NCBI GenBank assembly: GCA_019426215.1
Contig: CM033395.1
Span: 18,528,569-18,592,568 of the forward strand
DNA: 64,000 nt
Direction: 5' to 3'
Source of the DNA: Buddleja alternifolia
Lineage: Eukaryota; Streptophyta; Magnoliopsida; Lamiales; Scrophulariaceae
Positions 11,190-22,694 of this stretch are shown one piece after another. Each line of letters begins with the position of its first letter. The stretch's first letter is position 1. A program made the position numbers and the translations under genes. The notes below the pieces were generated by a model, which searched no databases, was not told the origin of the DNA, and worked only from the letters and a program-made list of their open reading frames with translations.

Positions 11190-11458
11190 CAAACTACCCT
11201 CCATGTCTTACATGAGTTAGTTTCACTGCTTTGGCCAAAGACTTATAATTTCATTTGCATATGATCGCACAGGATACTTTCTCGTTTACTATTGAGACAG
11301 TGAATCTCATCTTGGCAATCACTTCACAAGTGCTACTTGACTCATTGAGATCACACTTCGAGGTCGGTCCCACATGAGGGTGATTTTGGCCTAACTACTC
11401 TAGTAACAGATTCAATAGTACTAGTACATTGATCATGACCCCTCAGGTCTAAAGTGAT
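11190..11458 (-). repeat. Fragment of a second copia LTR family (antisense)
   Basis: The stretch with cacttcgaggtcgg, ggtgattttggcctaactac and cctcaggtctaaag matches parts of the - strand LTRs at 45080-46728, 55296-56242 and 58263-59982. Only the middle of such an LTR is present, and no TG or CA end is visible. Confidence 0.65.
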
Positions 11459-12335
11459 GCAGTAGGGTTAAGAAAGAGAGTTTTTAGAGTTCTTCTCCAA
11501 CAATATTCCGTCCTTTTCATAGAGAGTTAGACTAGGGTTTTATCCTTTGTAATTCTCCATAGAAGTAGAGGAAGCTTGAAGGAAGAAAAAGATTTTCTAC
11601 ACAGCCATAGGGAGTTTTTGTTAGTTTTTTCTTACTTTCATGAACACTTTAGTTTTTTTTCATATCATTATGAGTAACTAAATTTGTAGACTAAGGCCAT
11701 GCTTAGGCCGGACAATGATTTTTGAGTTATAAAAATATTTCTCTTATGAATGATTTATATTGTTTTGTGTTATAATCTTGTTCTCAATGGTTAGTGTGCC
11801 TGGCCAACATATTTAAGATCTAATGCTTAATTTATCTGTTCGGGAGAAAGTGAATTAAGGTTCAAGAGGGATTCATAACATCTTCTAAGTTAGTTGATGC
11901 TAGGGATAGCTACATACTCCAGATGCTATTAACCGAGTTTTTAGTATTTAATGCATGCAGTAGAGATTGCTACAACCAATCTAGTGTGGGTTATCATGAG
12001 AGAGCAATCCGCGTGATAATAATATTATGGAATTTTCCACCTTAGCAATATTTATCTGAAATACAAGAATATTGATATAACGAGAATTGATTAGTTTGCT
12101 TTGATGCATGTGTCTTAGTTGTTTTTATTCATTGGTTTTCACGCACATTTAATTATTGTTTTTAATAGTTTATGATTTATTTCTCTTTAAGTTTATTATT
12201 GCTTGAGTTAATTTACTATTTTTTCTATAACACAAATCTCTGTGGGTTCGACATCCTGGACCTAATTTTCCACTCTATTACTACACACGATCAGTCCTCT
12301 TGCTATTAAATACACGATTGGGTTTTCGTGCATCA
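11459..12335 (+). repeat. Unclassified LTR-like sequence
   Basis: There is no ORF. The end (ctgtgggttcgacatcctgg, then a run to cgtgcatca at 12335) looks like the U5 end of gypsy-type LTRs, in which a phrase such as ctctgtgggttcgac is common. No PBS follows it, and gag-like coding sequence of a Tat-type element begins at once. It may be the LTR remnant of that element or of another one. Confidence 0.35.
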
Positions 12336-12552
12336 CAGAACCGGACCTGCATGGAGAGGAAACTTTGCCCAGCCATTTAACAAACAGCTCGCCCTGGAGG
12401 CAGCATCGAAGGAGGTCAATAGCATCGATCGTGAGGTTATTTACATGATATCGGGAGGATTAGCTGAGGAGGAATCTAAGAGAAAGCTTAAGAAGCAGGT
12501 AAGGTCTGTAGAGACCACACATGCATTCTTCATTAATGTCAGCCAAACCTGA
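12328..12552 (+). pseudogene. gag: Gypsy gag C-terminal fragment
   Basis: This short open stretch contains NSIDREVIYMISGGLAEEE followed by basic residues. The layout resembles the end of Tat-type Gag, where a REVI..I.GG motif precedes a Lys/Arg-rich segment. It ends at TGA, and the protease follows in another frame from 12595. The first codons overlap the LTR-like tail, so the apparent start is not a true one. Confidence 0.5.
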
Positions 12553-12594
12553 CCTTAACAGGAAATCCGACTGGAACCTGAGGATGCACGAACT

Positions 12595-13008
12595 GTGTTG
12601 ACACCTCACAGTGACGCGTTGGTTATCACAGCTGTGATTGCAAATTATGAAGTTCAAAGAATAGGTATCGATTGTGGTAGCTCGGTACATATCTTATTCT
12701 ACCAAGTGTATCAACAGATGAACCTGGGGGATGGTAGGTTGGAGCCGGTGAAAACTTATCTATTTGGTTTTGTAGGTGAGGTGACACAACCTTTGGGACA
12801 GGTAGTATTACCTCTCTCCCTAGGAGAAGGATTCAACAAAGTAACAAAATTGACTAGATTCTTAGTCGTGGATACCCCTTTAGCTTACAACGTAATACTT
12901 GGCCGACCTGCACTAGTTTTGTTCGAAGCACTAGTATCAATACCACACATGAAGATTAAATTTCAAACACTCGATGGAATGGGGGAGGTATCTGGAGATC
13001 AATGTTAA
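12595..13008 (+). pseudogene. Gypsy aspartic protease region
   Basis: The reading contains GIDCGSSVHILFYQVYQQM, which corresponds to the retropepsin active-site region (normally D-T/S-G); here the residue after the catalytic Asp is Cys. Further on, NVILGRPAL and the strand-turn pattern typical of gypsy proteases are present. It is open for 137 codons. The reverse transcriptase follows at 13066 after a short broken linker. Confidence 0.75.
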
Positions 13009-13065
13009 TCCCAGAAATGTTACTTAGTTTCACTAAAGCAAGGAGAAAAGCCAGCTGAAGATAAA

Positions 13066-14560
13066 ATGCGCAAACACGAAGCAACGACACTGGAAGGAAG
13101 CGAAGTAGCTAAAAATTCAGTTTCATCGCACGTTGAACCTGTGGGAGAGCTCATACCTGGAGCAAAGAAAAAGACCATCAGGATTGGTACTCATTTGAAC
13201 CCCGACCTGAGGGAAGAATTGATAACCATGCTACGGGAGCATGCAGTTGTGTTCTCATGGTCAGCTAATGACCTTGTAGGTATCGACCCAATAGTTATAC
13301 AACATCATGTCAATGTATTTTCTGATGCAAAACCGGTCATTCAAATGAAAAGACACTTCAGCCCGGAAAAGGACACTATAATCAAGGCAGAGATTGACAA
13401 GTTACTCAAAGCCAAGCATATCGCAGAAATTCAATTCTTGGAGTGGGGTATCTAACGTAGTCCTAGTGTCTAAAGGAGGGAAGAAGTGGATAATGTGTAT
13501 CGATTTTCGTGACCTAAAAATTAACTTCCCTAAAGATCATTACCCTTTACCTAGAATTGAGCAGCTAGTGGACTCCACAGCTGGGTTCAATTTGTTGAGC
13601 ACCATGGATGCACCAAGCAGAGGAAGGTTAGCTTCATAACCTCCTTTGGTACGTATTGCTACATAGTGATGCCCTTCGGTGTTAACAACACTAGAGCTAC
13701 ATACCAGATATTGGTTGACATGATGTTCCGCGACCAGATCGGAAAAAACATCGAAGTATAATTGGACGATATGGTAGTCAAAAACCGAACCTCCAACACA
13801 CATGTGCAAGACCTACAACCAAATTTTGAGACTCTTCAGAAGTACAAGATGAAGCTTAACCGAGCTAAATGCGCATTCGGGATCAAAGGAGGGAAGTTCC
13901 TAGGCTATATGGTCACGGAGAAGGGCATAGAGGCCAATCTCGAGAAGATCAAAACCATTCAAGATATGCAACCACTTAGAGATGTTAATGAGGTGCAACG
14001 GCTAAATGGAGGGATCACGGCCTTAAGCCGATTTATCTACAAATCGGAGGAAAGAAGCTAGCTATTTTTCAAGATACTATGAAGGTAGACAACTTCAACT
14101 GGAGCAAAGAATGTCAATAGGCCTTCGCGAAGCTAAAAGAATACATAAAGAAAATTCCATTGCTGACTAAGCCTGTGCAGGGTGAGCCATTGATGTTATA
14201 CATAGTTGTGGCTGACCGAGCTGTCAGGACCCTTCTAGTACGGGAAGAAGAAAAAATGGAGAAGCCTGTTTACTACGTTAGTAAAGTACTCTCGGATGCA
14301 GAATCAAGATACTCGGAGATTGAAAAGATGGCTTTTGTGTTGGTCATCACGGCACGAAGGTTAAAACCTTGTTTTCTGACATACAAAATAATTGTGAAAA
14401 CCAATCAACCACTCAAAATTGTGCTAGGGAAGGCAGAAACATTTGGTTGGCTTGTCAAGTGGCCTGTAGAGCTTGGATAGTTCAAGATAGAATACACACC
14501 TCGAGCTGCAATCAAAGCACAAGTCCTGGCAGATTTTGTCGATGAAATGACAAAAAGTAG
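13066..14560 (+). pseudogene. pol: Gypsy reverse transcriptase and RNase H
   Basis: Reverse transcriptase blocks are recognisable: the N-terminal linker (GTHLNPDLREELITMLREH), KGGKKWIMCIDFRDLKINFPKDHYPLPRIE in pieces, then LDDMVVKN. The codon before LDD is TAA (13758-13760), so the catalytic YxDD box is broken. A frameshift near 13450 and stops near 13636 and 14059 are also present. RNase H follows (14160-14480; PVYYVSKVLSDAESRYSEIEK) and leads into FKIEYTPRAAIKAQVLADF, the usual link to the second RNase H in Tat elements. Confidence 0.85.
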
Positions 14561-14581
14561 GTAGAGAAAGAAAATGAAAAA

Positions 14582-14970
14582 GTTTGGCTCGTATATGTAG
14601 ACGGTTTAACTACGCAAAATTGAAGTGGCGCAGGTGTGGTACTCACCACACCTGAACGAGATCAGCTAGAGTACTTAATCAAGTTCAAATTCAATGCAAG
14701 CAATAAAGAGGAGGAGTACGAAGCGTTCATCATAGGACTCAAAATGGCACTCAAAGGAGGGGCTAGGAATCTGATAGCTTATTCAGATTCATAGCTCATG
14801 ACAAAGCAAATCGAATGAACCTATGAAGCTAAGGAAGAGAGGATGGTAAAATATCTTGAAACTATAGAGACATTGCGAAACAAGTTTCAAAAACTGGAGG
14901 TGCATCAGATTCCGCGGTCAGAAAATGCCAAAGCTGATTATCTATCAAAGCTAGAGCAGCTCAGCCATCG
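14582..14970 (+). pseudogene. Second (archaeal-type) RNase H of Tat element
   Basis: The reading VYVDGLTTQN, SGAGVVLTTPERDQLEY, then ASNKEEEYEAFIIGLKMAL and LIAYSDS is the signature of the additional RNase H of Tat elements, with the D, E and D residues present. It ends with VHQIPRSENAKADYLSKL. At least three in-frame stops interrupt it (near 14623, 14792 and 14816). Confidence 0.75.
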
Positions 14971-15234
14971 ATTGCAAAACAAGGCACATAACCATCCAGT
15001 CTGTATCTGGATTAGGTACGGAGTAGGAAGTGTTGCGGGTACACGAAGGTGAGAACTGGAGAACCGAGATCGTTCAATATCTCATCCAGGGCATACTTTT
15101 TGAGGAGAAGAACGCTCGACTATGTTTACAAACCAGAGCTACTAGATTCATCATGATTGATGGAGTGTTGTACAAACAATCATTTGTACAACTACACCTG
15201 AGATGTGTATCATCATAAGAAGAAGACGATGTGT

Positions 15235-15786
15235 TAAGAGAAATTCATGAAGGAGATTAAGGTAGCCATATAGGAGGATCAGCCTTAGCTGGAAAGACTT
15301 TGAGGGCTGGATATTTCTGACCATCCCAGAAGGAGGATGCGTCTAACTTGGTAAAGAAGTACGAACAATGTCATCTACACATCGGCCTTATCCATCAACC
15401 TGCAGAGGCAATGCGTTCCATGAATGTTCCACGCTCCTTCGCCAAGTGGTGGTATGGACATTGTGGGGCCTTTCCCCATAGCAAAGGCTAAAAAGAAGTT
15501 TCTTCTAGTATTAGTGGACTTATTCAGCAAGTTGGTGGAGGCTGAAGCCCTAGCTAGAATCACAGAAGCAAAAGTCATCAAGTTCCTTTGGAAGAGAATA
15601 GTTTGCCGGTTCAGCATACCTAAAGAGATCGTAGCTGATATCAGAAGGCAGTTCAGCTGAGTCAAGCTGAGGAAATGGTGCGAAGAGTTAGGTATCCAGC
15701 AGCGTTTCAGTGCGGTAGCTCATCCCCAAACCAATGGTCAGGTAGAGGTTACCAATAGAATAATTGTGCAAGGTCTAAAGACCAGG
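15235..15786 (+). pseudogene. Gypsy integrase fragment
   Basis: The zinc-finger part (EIHEGD, GSHIGGSALAGKTLRAGYF, then YEQCHLH) is followed by the core GMDIVGPFPIAKAKKKFLLV, with IVADIRRQF and HPQTNGQVEVTNR. The D, D and E core residues can be placed. Stops and a frameshift near 15420 break it. The similarity ends at about 15786, without the C-terminal part. Confidence 0.8.
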
Positions 15787-15892
15787 TATGTCTGCAAGTT
15801 TTCTTTTCAATTACATGTCTCTTTATATTCCATGATTAGCATGTTCAATTTCATAAAAAAACCATCACTAATGTGTTCGTGGAAAACACCCA
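15787..15892. other. Unassigned filler between gypsy remnant and copy 2 LTR
   Basis: These 106 bp of AT-rich sequence match neither the gypsy integrase nor the Sirevirus LTR as far as I can see. They may be filler at a recombination junction. Confidence 0.3.
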
Positions 15893-17371
15893 AATGACAA
15901 GAATAGGATTTTATGTTAGACCCCTAAAGAATGTAAGTTTATGCTTTCATAGAAAATTTGTATAAACGTTTGAAAGTTTGTTAGTTTGTTAGGCTTGTAA
16001 TTTTTATGTTTATAGATTTTAGACTAAGTATTAGATACCAAGTCGCTGATAGAATTCTAGGTGAGCCTACCAGAGATGAAGTTGAAGATCAGCGTCTAAA
16101 GTCAAGTGAAGATAAAGATTTGTCTTAAGCGTCTGTTAAATGCTAAAGCACAGTTTCAGGATTATTGAATCAAGCTCTCAAATTAATCAAGCGATCAAGG
16201 ATCAGATTCACCTGAACTAAATTCTCGAGTTATAAAGGACATAAATGCCATCATCAACGGACAATTATTTCCACCGGAAAATAAATTCCAATGCATTAAA
16301 TGCCTGATAAGTGCATTAAATGTAATAAGCTATTATAACTTGTGGGCAAGCCACCTTTTGACTAGAATGTCAGGATTAAGAGTTCAAAGTCTGCTCTTGT
16401 CCAATCGGTAACAGCAAAATTTCAAGAATGTCAAAAAATGGACTGTTGAACGCGCTATGTGAGAGACACGCACGTGAATGAGTCCAACGAAAAAATCCCG
16501 AGAAATCTCTATAAATAGTACCCTCCAGCAAAACCCTAAATATATATGAACATGCACAAGAAAAGGTCAAAACTTTGCTAAAAATATTTGAGAGAAAAGC
16601 TTATAAACTCCATAGCCAAAATCTTTCAAACTTTTCATAAACATTCCAAAGACAATCAAAGATATCTCAAACATATTAATAGAAGAACCCTACACTCCTA
16701 TTAAGATATCCCAAGTTGTTTGAACTCTCTAAAATCAAATAAACCTGTGACAAAAACCTTCAACCTCTTTCTTCTGAGTGAGAAAGTTGTCGATTCACAA
16801 GCGCATTTCTGTGTGAGATAAGCTTGTTGAAAAAGGTCTTCATTGGAGCTGAAGTCTATGTGATCAAGGAGCTCTAGATTGTCTTCTTTCCTCTATTTTG
16901 TAGAAGCCTCTGCGTGATCCTTCGATAATCAATCTAGTTGAATTCCTCCGAGTGTAAAGGAGAAGAAGGACGTAGTTGGGATTACATCACCCAGTAAACC
17001 GTATAAATCTTGTGTTATTTACTACTTTATTGCTTTACTTTACATTTTCCTATTATATCTTTGAAAAGGCATTAAAATGGTTAAGCGACTATTTGGTTAA
17101 AGAGAACGCTAAGCTTAAAATCATTTCCGCTGTGCTAACCCTGATTAAGCGATTAAGACATCACCCTTCTTTGGTAATTGTTGAAATTACTAAGTCTAAG
17201 TTATCTTATCTTAAAGTGCCTGACCTCGCTCTCAGCTTACCAAGCGTTCAAAATCTTCAAAAGTGATACGAATTTTTAAAAGTCAAAAAAGACATAAGGG
17301 TCTATTCAACCCCCCCCCCCCCACACACACACACCTTTATAGACCCTTTCGTATGCCACTTGGGACCATCA
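15893..17371 (+). repeat. 5' LTR of copy 2 (5' truncated)
   Basis: It begins in the conserved gatgacaag part of the LTR, so the TGTTAGG start is lost. It ends TTGGGACCATCA. It contains a TATA box at 16509-16517 and C13 at 17310-17322, followed by a short AC repeat that the other copies lack. Confidence 0.85.
16509..16517 (+). promoter_or_regulatory. LTR TATA box, copy 2
   Basis: The sequence ctataaata lies at the position conserved among the LTRs of the family, in the part leading to transcription of genomic RNA. Confidence 0.55.
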
Positions 17372-17373
17372 AG

Positions 17374-17390
17374 GGGTATTAGAGTGGTTG
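17374..17390 (+). other. Degraded primer binding site, copy 2
   Basis: The stretch gggtattagagtggttg, just after the LTR, corresponds to tggtatcagagcggtt in copy 3. That sequence is complementary to the 3' end of initiator tRNA-Met. This copy carries several changes. Confidence 0.65.
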
Positions 17391-17481
17391 AAGTAGAAAC
17401 TTAAGTGTTTCCAAGCGTAACTGCTTGTTTAGATCCATTTTTCAAAAACTTAGTCGCTTTATTTTTGATAAATCTCATAGT

Positions 17482-19554
17482 ATGACTTTTAACAAAATGC
17501 CTACGTTGATTGAGTCAAACTGTGACTCATGAAAACTTAGAGCATTCGCTTTTCTATATACCTGCGATAATGAGATGTGTGATGTAATTACAGATGGCCC
17601 CATTCAAATCATGAAAGTTATAACTCGAGCCCCTAGAGTAACTGAAGCGACTCCAGATGGTTATGTCGAGAAGTCAAAGTTGGAATGGATGCCAAAAGAC
17701 CGAAAAAGAGCTAACATGGATAATGTTGGATGAAGTGCACTTTACTCAGCTTTAATAGACAATGAAGGATTGTTCAACAAAATCAAGCTCGGTAAGACTT
17801 CAAAAGAAATATGGGAGAAATTGGCTACTGTGTGTGAAGGATCAGCATAGATGAAGGAGAACAAGTTCTCCATAGCCATGCAAAGATTTGAGTATTTTAA
17901 GATGCAGCCCAATGAATGCTAGATCAATTAGATGCGAAGTTCACTTCACTTGTTACAGAGTTAGCGTCACTGGATAAAGAGTTGACCAACAAGGAAGTGG
18001 TCAATAAGATATTTAGAAGTCTTCCAAGCAAGTATTTGATTAAGATAGTAACCATGAGAGGATCACAAACGTTGGAAATTCTAACCCTGGAACATGTGTT
18101 TTTGGAATTAAGGGCATTTAAGTTCGAATTGGGTGAATTCAGCGACACATCGACTTCAGCGACTGAATCGGGTACTTTAATCGCTACCACCAAAACTAAG
18201 AGAAAAGCAGTCAGTGAGGTGAAAGCGACAAAATCAAATGAGGAAAAGGAAACGGTTTTATTAGTCAAGAAATTCAAGAAATTTCTAAGCAATGAAAAGA
18301 GAAATCCTATTGGATAGACCTCATTTCAAACCCCTCCCTCTGCACCAGCGCCTTAGTATCAAGCGCCAGTGTATTTTGTCCCCCAACCTTTAGCGCCAGT
18401 TCAATATCAAGCATCCCCCTCTCTAACTTAGAATCTCTCAGCGCCAGTTCATGAGCAACCTTCGCCAACAAGGTTTGCTAGCAGAATCTGAACCATTCTC
18501 CTAAATTAAAGAGGACTTGGAATCTTTAGATGAAAGTAGCGATGATGAGCCATCTAGTGACTCAGCGCTAATTTGTCTCATGGCGAGAGATGAAGAAGCG
18601 TCTGATGACTCGCTATCTAAGGTAACCACTGAATTATCTCATCCTCTTTCTTAAGAAGAATTACTTGACAAAGTCAATGAATATTATAAAGATTGTCAAG
18701 ATGCCGCCAAATTATATCAAAATCACTTTGATATCATTTCAGCGCTCAAAAGAGATAACGTAATGCTCAAGGCAGAGTTGCAAGTTCAACAACAATACAT
18801 TGAGAAGAACCAATCACTTGAGACTAAAATCACTCCGTTAAAAAGTGATCTTGATATAATAGTCAAGAGAGAAGCTGAATTGATCGCTAAACTTGCCAAA
18901 TCAGAGCAGCTTGTCTCATCATTATCAAAAACTTCAAGAAAATTGGATAATGTGACTGACGTAACCAGAGTTTTTGGTGAAAAGACTGGTTTAGGTTGTG
19001 ATAAATTTGGTCATAAATCAAAAGCGTCTAAGGTTATGGCAACCAACAAAGGAAAAGGTGTAGCCTTTGTTGAGAAGAGTTCAAATAGTCAAACGCTGAA
19101 TGAACCCAAAGACAATGGTAAAAGACTAAATGAGAAGGCAAAGCCAACTCAGGCAACAAGGAGAAGATGAAAGTGAATGATTCAAAAAATAAGTTCTATC
19201 TAAACACTCAAAAGGCTAAGGAGAAACCTTGTACAAGTGAATTAAATGCTAAGCGTCAATCGCCAAAAGTGACTCTTAAGTCAGTGCCGAGGAAATACCA
19301 GCGTCAATACCCTCAAAGATCTAGATCATATTATTGGTGCTATGATGATTATGATTATGATTATGACTATGATTACTATATAATCGAGGATATTATTATA
19401 CACCTAAGAAGCACACACAACACAAACCGAAACCCAAAAAGGCCAGTCCTCCCGTAATGAAGACCAGGCAAATATGGGTTCCAAAAGTTTTAATTCAGAC
19501 TAACGTTACTAACATTGAAGGGCCTAAGACAAAATGGGTACCTAAAAAATTTAG
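17482..19554 (+). pseudogene. gag: gag, copy 2
   Basis: It starts MTFNKMPTLIESN, as in copy 3, and follows the same plan to the acidic CLMAR block, the coiled coil (about 18760-18960), the basic region and the Tyr/Asp-rich tail. It carries many stops (near 17528, 17731, 17848, 17920 and 18316) and frameshifts. The zinc-knuckle segment is missing: the text jumps near 18440 from the Pro/Ala/Gln-rich spacer to the SNLRQQGLLAESE-type region. The tail contains an expanded gattat/gactat hexamer repeat at about 19334-19377. Confidence 0.85.
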
Positions 19555-19567
19555 AATTGCCCTTTAA

Positions 19568-21858
19568 ATGCAGTTACCTAGAGCCAACACCGATCATCAA
19601 TTTTGTACATCGATGGTGGGTCATCAAGGCACATGACAGGCTCAAAGGAACTCTTGATCAACTATCATGCAACCAATGGTCCTCAAGTTATATTCGGTGA
19701 TAACTCCAAAGGTATAGGTATCATGCTTAGGGGGAACGTTTCATATTTTCATATATTTGGTTCAGAATGTTTCATTCATAACAATGGATCCCACAATCTA
19801 AAGACATTTGATCCTAAAGCAGATGAGGGAATCTTTCTAGGCTATGCCAAAAATGGAAAGAGTTTTCGCATCCTAATTAAGATCAAATCAAAGGTTGAAG
19901 AATCCATTCATGTTGTGTTTTATGATTCTAACCAAGAACCGAGTAAGGTTATTATTGATGATGTAGGAGTTGAAGATCTTGTCCAACAAGCATCACAAAT
20001 CAATCTTGGTGATGATAGTGATGATGATGAGGATGATGAGATCTTTGTGCCCAATCCCAAGGTTACTCGTGAGGTTATCAATGATGATATTGCAAGAAAC
20101 GCTGATGATAATAAAGAGAATGATCATCGAGGGAAAATTGGAACAGTGAATGATGCAGCAACTGCGCAAGAGACAAATGAAGATCAAGCGATTGATAATC
20201 AAGAGTCTCTCAACCCATTCCAACCAGATTGAAAATAGCTTAGAGATCATCCACCAAAACTAGTAATTGGAGATATTGGAGCACCTGTAAGAACTAGAGC
20301 CGCTACAATTAATGAGGCCATGTTCGCAAGTTTTCTTTCTCAAATTGAACCAAAGAAAGTCGATGAAGTGCTTAGTGATTCAAGTTAGGTAGAAGCTATG
20401 CAAGAGGAGCTTAACCAAATTGAGCGAAGTAAGGTTTGGACGCTAATACCAAGACCAACTCACCGAAGACTTATTGGGATTAGATGGATTTTTAGGAACA
20501 CGATGGACCAAGATGGTATTGTTATAAGAAACAAAGCCAGACTAGTCACTCAAGGTATTGGCTTTGATGAGACTTATGCCCTAATAGCTCGTCTTAAAGC
20601 GATTCAGATGTTCCTAGCATTTGTCGCATTCAACAAATTCACAGTGTATCAAATGGATGTGAAGAGTGCTTTCCTGAATGGTAAACTCCAAGAAGAGGCA
20701 TATGTGGAGCAACCCCCAGGATTCATCAACAACCATGGCAAAAATATGGTGTACAAAATGGGTAAGGCACTATATGGCCTTAAACAAGCACCAAGAGCAT
20801 GGTATGACACTCTCCCTGTCTTCCTTATTGGTAAAGGCTTTTCAAAAGGCAGCGTTAGCACACATTATTTAAAATTACCTATAATGAAGATATTCTCTTA
20901 GTCCAAATTTATGTTAATGATATTATATTTGGATCTACCAATAAGCAATTGTGTGATTTTTTTTTGAAAATGATGCAAGATCAATTTGAAATGAGCATGA
21001 TGGGTGAATTAACTTTCTTCTTAGGATTACAAGTTAAACAACTCCCTAATGACATATTTATAAACCAAGCTAAATATACAAGAGATATGATTTAAAAAAT
21101 TTGGTATGGAAAATGCATCATCTTCAAAAATTCCAATGAGTCAAACATTTAAGTTAGATAAATATGAAAGTGGGAAAAAGATTGATATCACTAACTATAG
21201 AGGTATCATTGGATCACTTCTTTATCTTACCGCTAGTAGACCTGATATTATGTTTTCGGTAGGCATGCGTGCGCGCGCTTTCAACCTGATCCAAGAGTGT
21301 CACACCTAACTGCTACCAAGAGAGTCCTTAAATACCTAAAAGACACACAAAATGTGGGCTTATGGTATCCAAGGGACTCTCCTTTTGAACTAATTGGTTA
21401 TTCAGACGCAGATTTTTTAGGATGCAAAATAGATAGAAAAAGTACAAGTGGTACATGTCAATTTCTAGGTGATAGATTGGTTTCGTGGCATAGTAAGAAA
21501 CAACAATCCGTAGCAATTTCTACTGTTGAAGCGGAGTGTGTAGCCGCTGGAAGCTGTTGTGCAAAATCCTTTAGATGAGGCAACAACTTAAAGATTATGG
21601 AATCCTCTTAGGTCCTACCCCAATCCATTGTGATAACCAAAGCACTTTAGCTATGACCCAAAACCCAGTCCTTCATTCTAGAACTAAACACATGGACATT
21701 CGCTACCATTTCTTGTGTGTCCATGTTCAAAAGAAAGATATCTCCATTCATACATTGGAACTGACAAACAATTAACATATATCTTCACAAAAGCGCTCAA
21801 CCAACAATGTTTTCTCACTTTGAGAAGTGAATTAGGTATGATTGATTTAAATGCTTAA
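19568..21858 (+). pseudogene. pol: pol, copy 2, integrase deleted
   Basis: Protease remains (IDGGSSRHMTGSKELL near 19605), with Gly replacing Ser after the catalytic Asp. The text then jumps at about 19735-19737 to the C-terminal integrase region (VSYFHIFGSECFIHNNG). The GAG-pre-integrase finger and the integrase core are gone. Reverse transcriptase (20398-20950; the metal-binding box reads YVND) and RNase H (21297-21578, then a tail to 21858) follow, with stops and frameshifts. RNase H keeps the uninterrupted segment that is frameshifted in copies 1 and 3. Confidence 0.85.
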
Positions 21859-22528
21859 TCATGAAGTATCATACTTTCATCGGCATATAATTTAGGAGGA
21901 ATCCACTTTATTATTATGTCTATAGCGTTTTCAAATTGAAATGAGTTATTAATTTTAGGGGAAACGTTAAAATTGTACTTATTCCAATTAGTAAGCGACT
22001 ATGCTCAAAAATGACTTTGAAAATTTTATGCATTGATCACTAGCGTTTACCTTTATGCATGACAAATTTAATCGCTAACAAAATAAAAAATAATTTTTCC
22101 AAACAGCGATTAAATATTCTTTATTAAAGTAAGACTTCAACGTTAAGTAAATTCCCACTTAACGCTAAGTAACTTTCTCTGAAAAACATGCATTATTCTC
22201 ATCGCTAAAGGGTAGCATGTGGATAAGTCCAAAAGATAAGATTTGACAACGGCCCACACATCTCTATCACATCAAACTGACGGTTAATGACCACTATCTC
22301 AAATAGGCCGTTCAGCATTTGTACTTGTCTGGGTACGTGTCAATGTACTAACAGGCGCGTGCACTTCACGCTGAAAATTTTCAAAATCTTAAATGGTTTT
22401 GAAAAATAACTGCGGATTTTAAAATTTTATATTTATAGCAGTTAACCTATTCATTGCCTTCTTTACATCCGTCTTTATGATTAAACGGCTCGGATTAAAT
22501 GATTTTCATTTCCAATTAACTGCTTGTA
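21859..22528 (+). other. Non-coding spacer after pol, copy 2
   Basis: It is homologous to 4325-4933 and contains the PPT-like ttaggaggaatcc and ttttaggggaaac runs and the conserved caggcgcgtg block. No ORF is supported. Confidence 0.55.
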
Positions 22529-22573
22529 CACGTATCAAGCAGTTGAGGAGTTACTTTTTGTCCTCTATTTAAA
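22529..22573 (+). promoter_or_regulatory. Putative internal promoter, copy 2
   Basis: CACGTA at 22529-22534 (G-box core with one change) and tatttaaa at 22566-22573 lie 37 bp apart. The TATA-like box starts 129 bp before the ATG at 22695. It is homologous to the better-conserved pairs in copies 1, 3 and 4. Confidence 0.45.
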
Positions 22574-22694
22574 CCCTTCAACTTTTTTACAGAAAAACTT
22601 TATTACTTTCATAATCTTCTTGATGTAAAAATTCTCTCTCTCTCTAAGGCAAAAAGCTCTTCTTTCTCTTCTCAAAAGCTCTTCATTTTCATCA

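Larger units (their letters stand above)
12336..15786 (+). mobile_element. Tat-type Ty3/gypsy retrotransposon remnant
   Basis: Decayed gag tail, protease, reverse transcriptase, RNase H, a second (archaeal-type) RNase H and integrase follow in gypsy order (integrase last). The second RNase H is the hallmark of the Tat lineage. Both ends are truncated: the left joins an LTR-like tail at 12335, and the right stops in the integrase at about 15786, close to the broken LTR of Sirevirus copy 2. Many stops and frameshifts are present. Confidence 0.85.

Noticed and set aside
16976..17266. 96-codon ORF in the copy 2 LTR
   Set aside because: The homologous LTR parts at 24630-24900 and 43960-44260 do not keep the frame.
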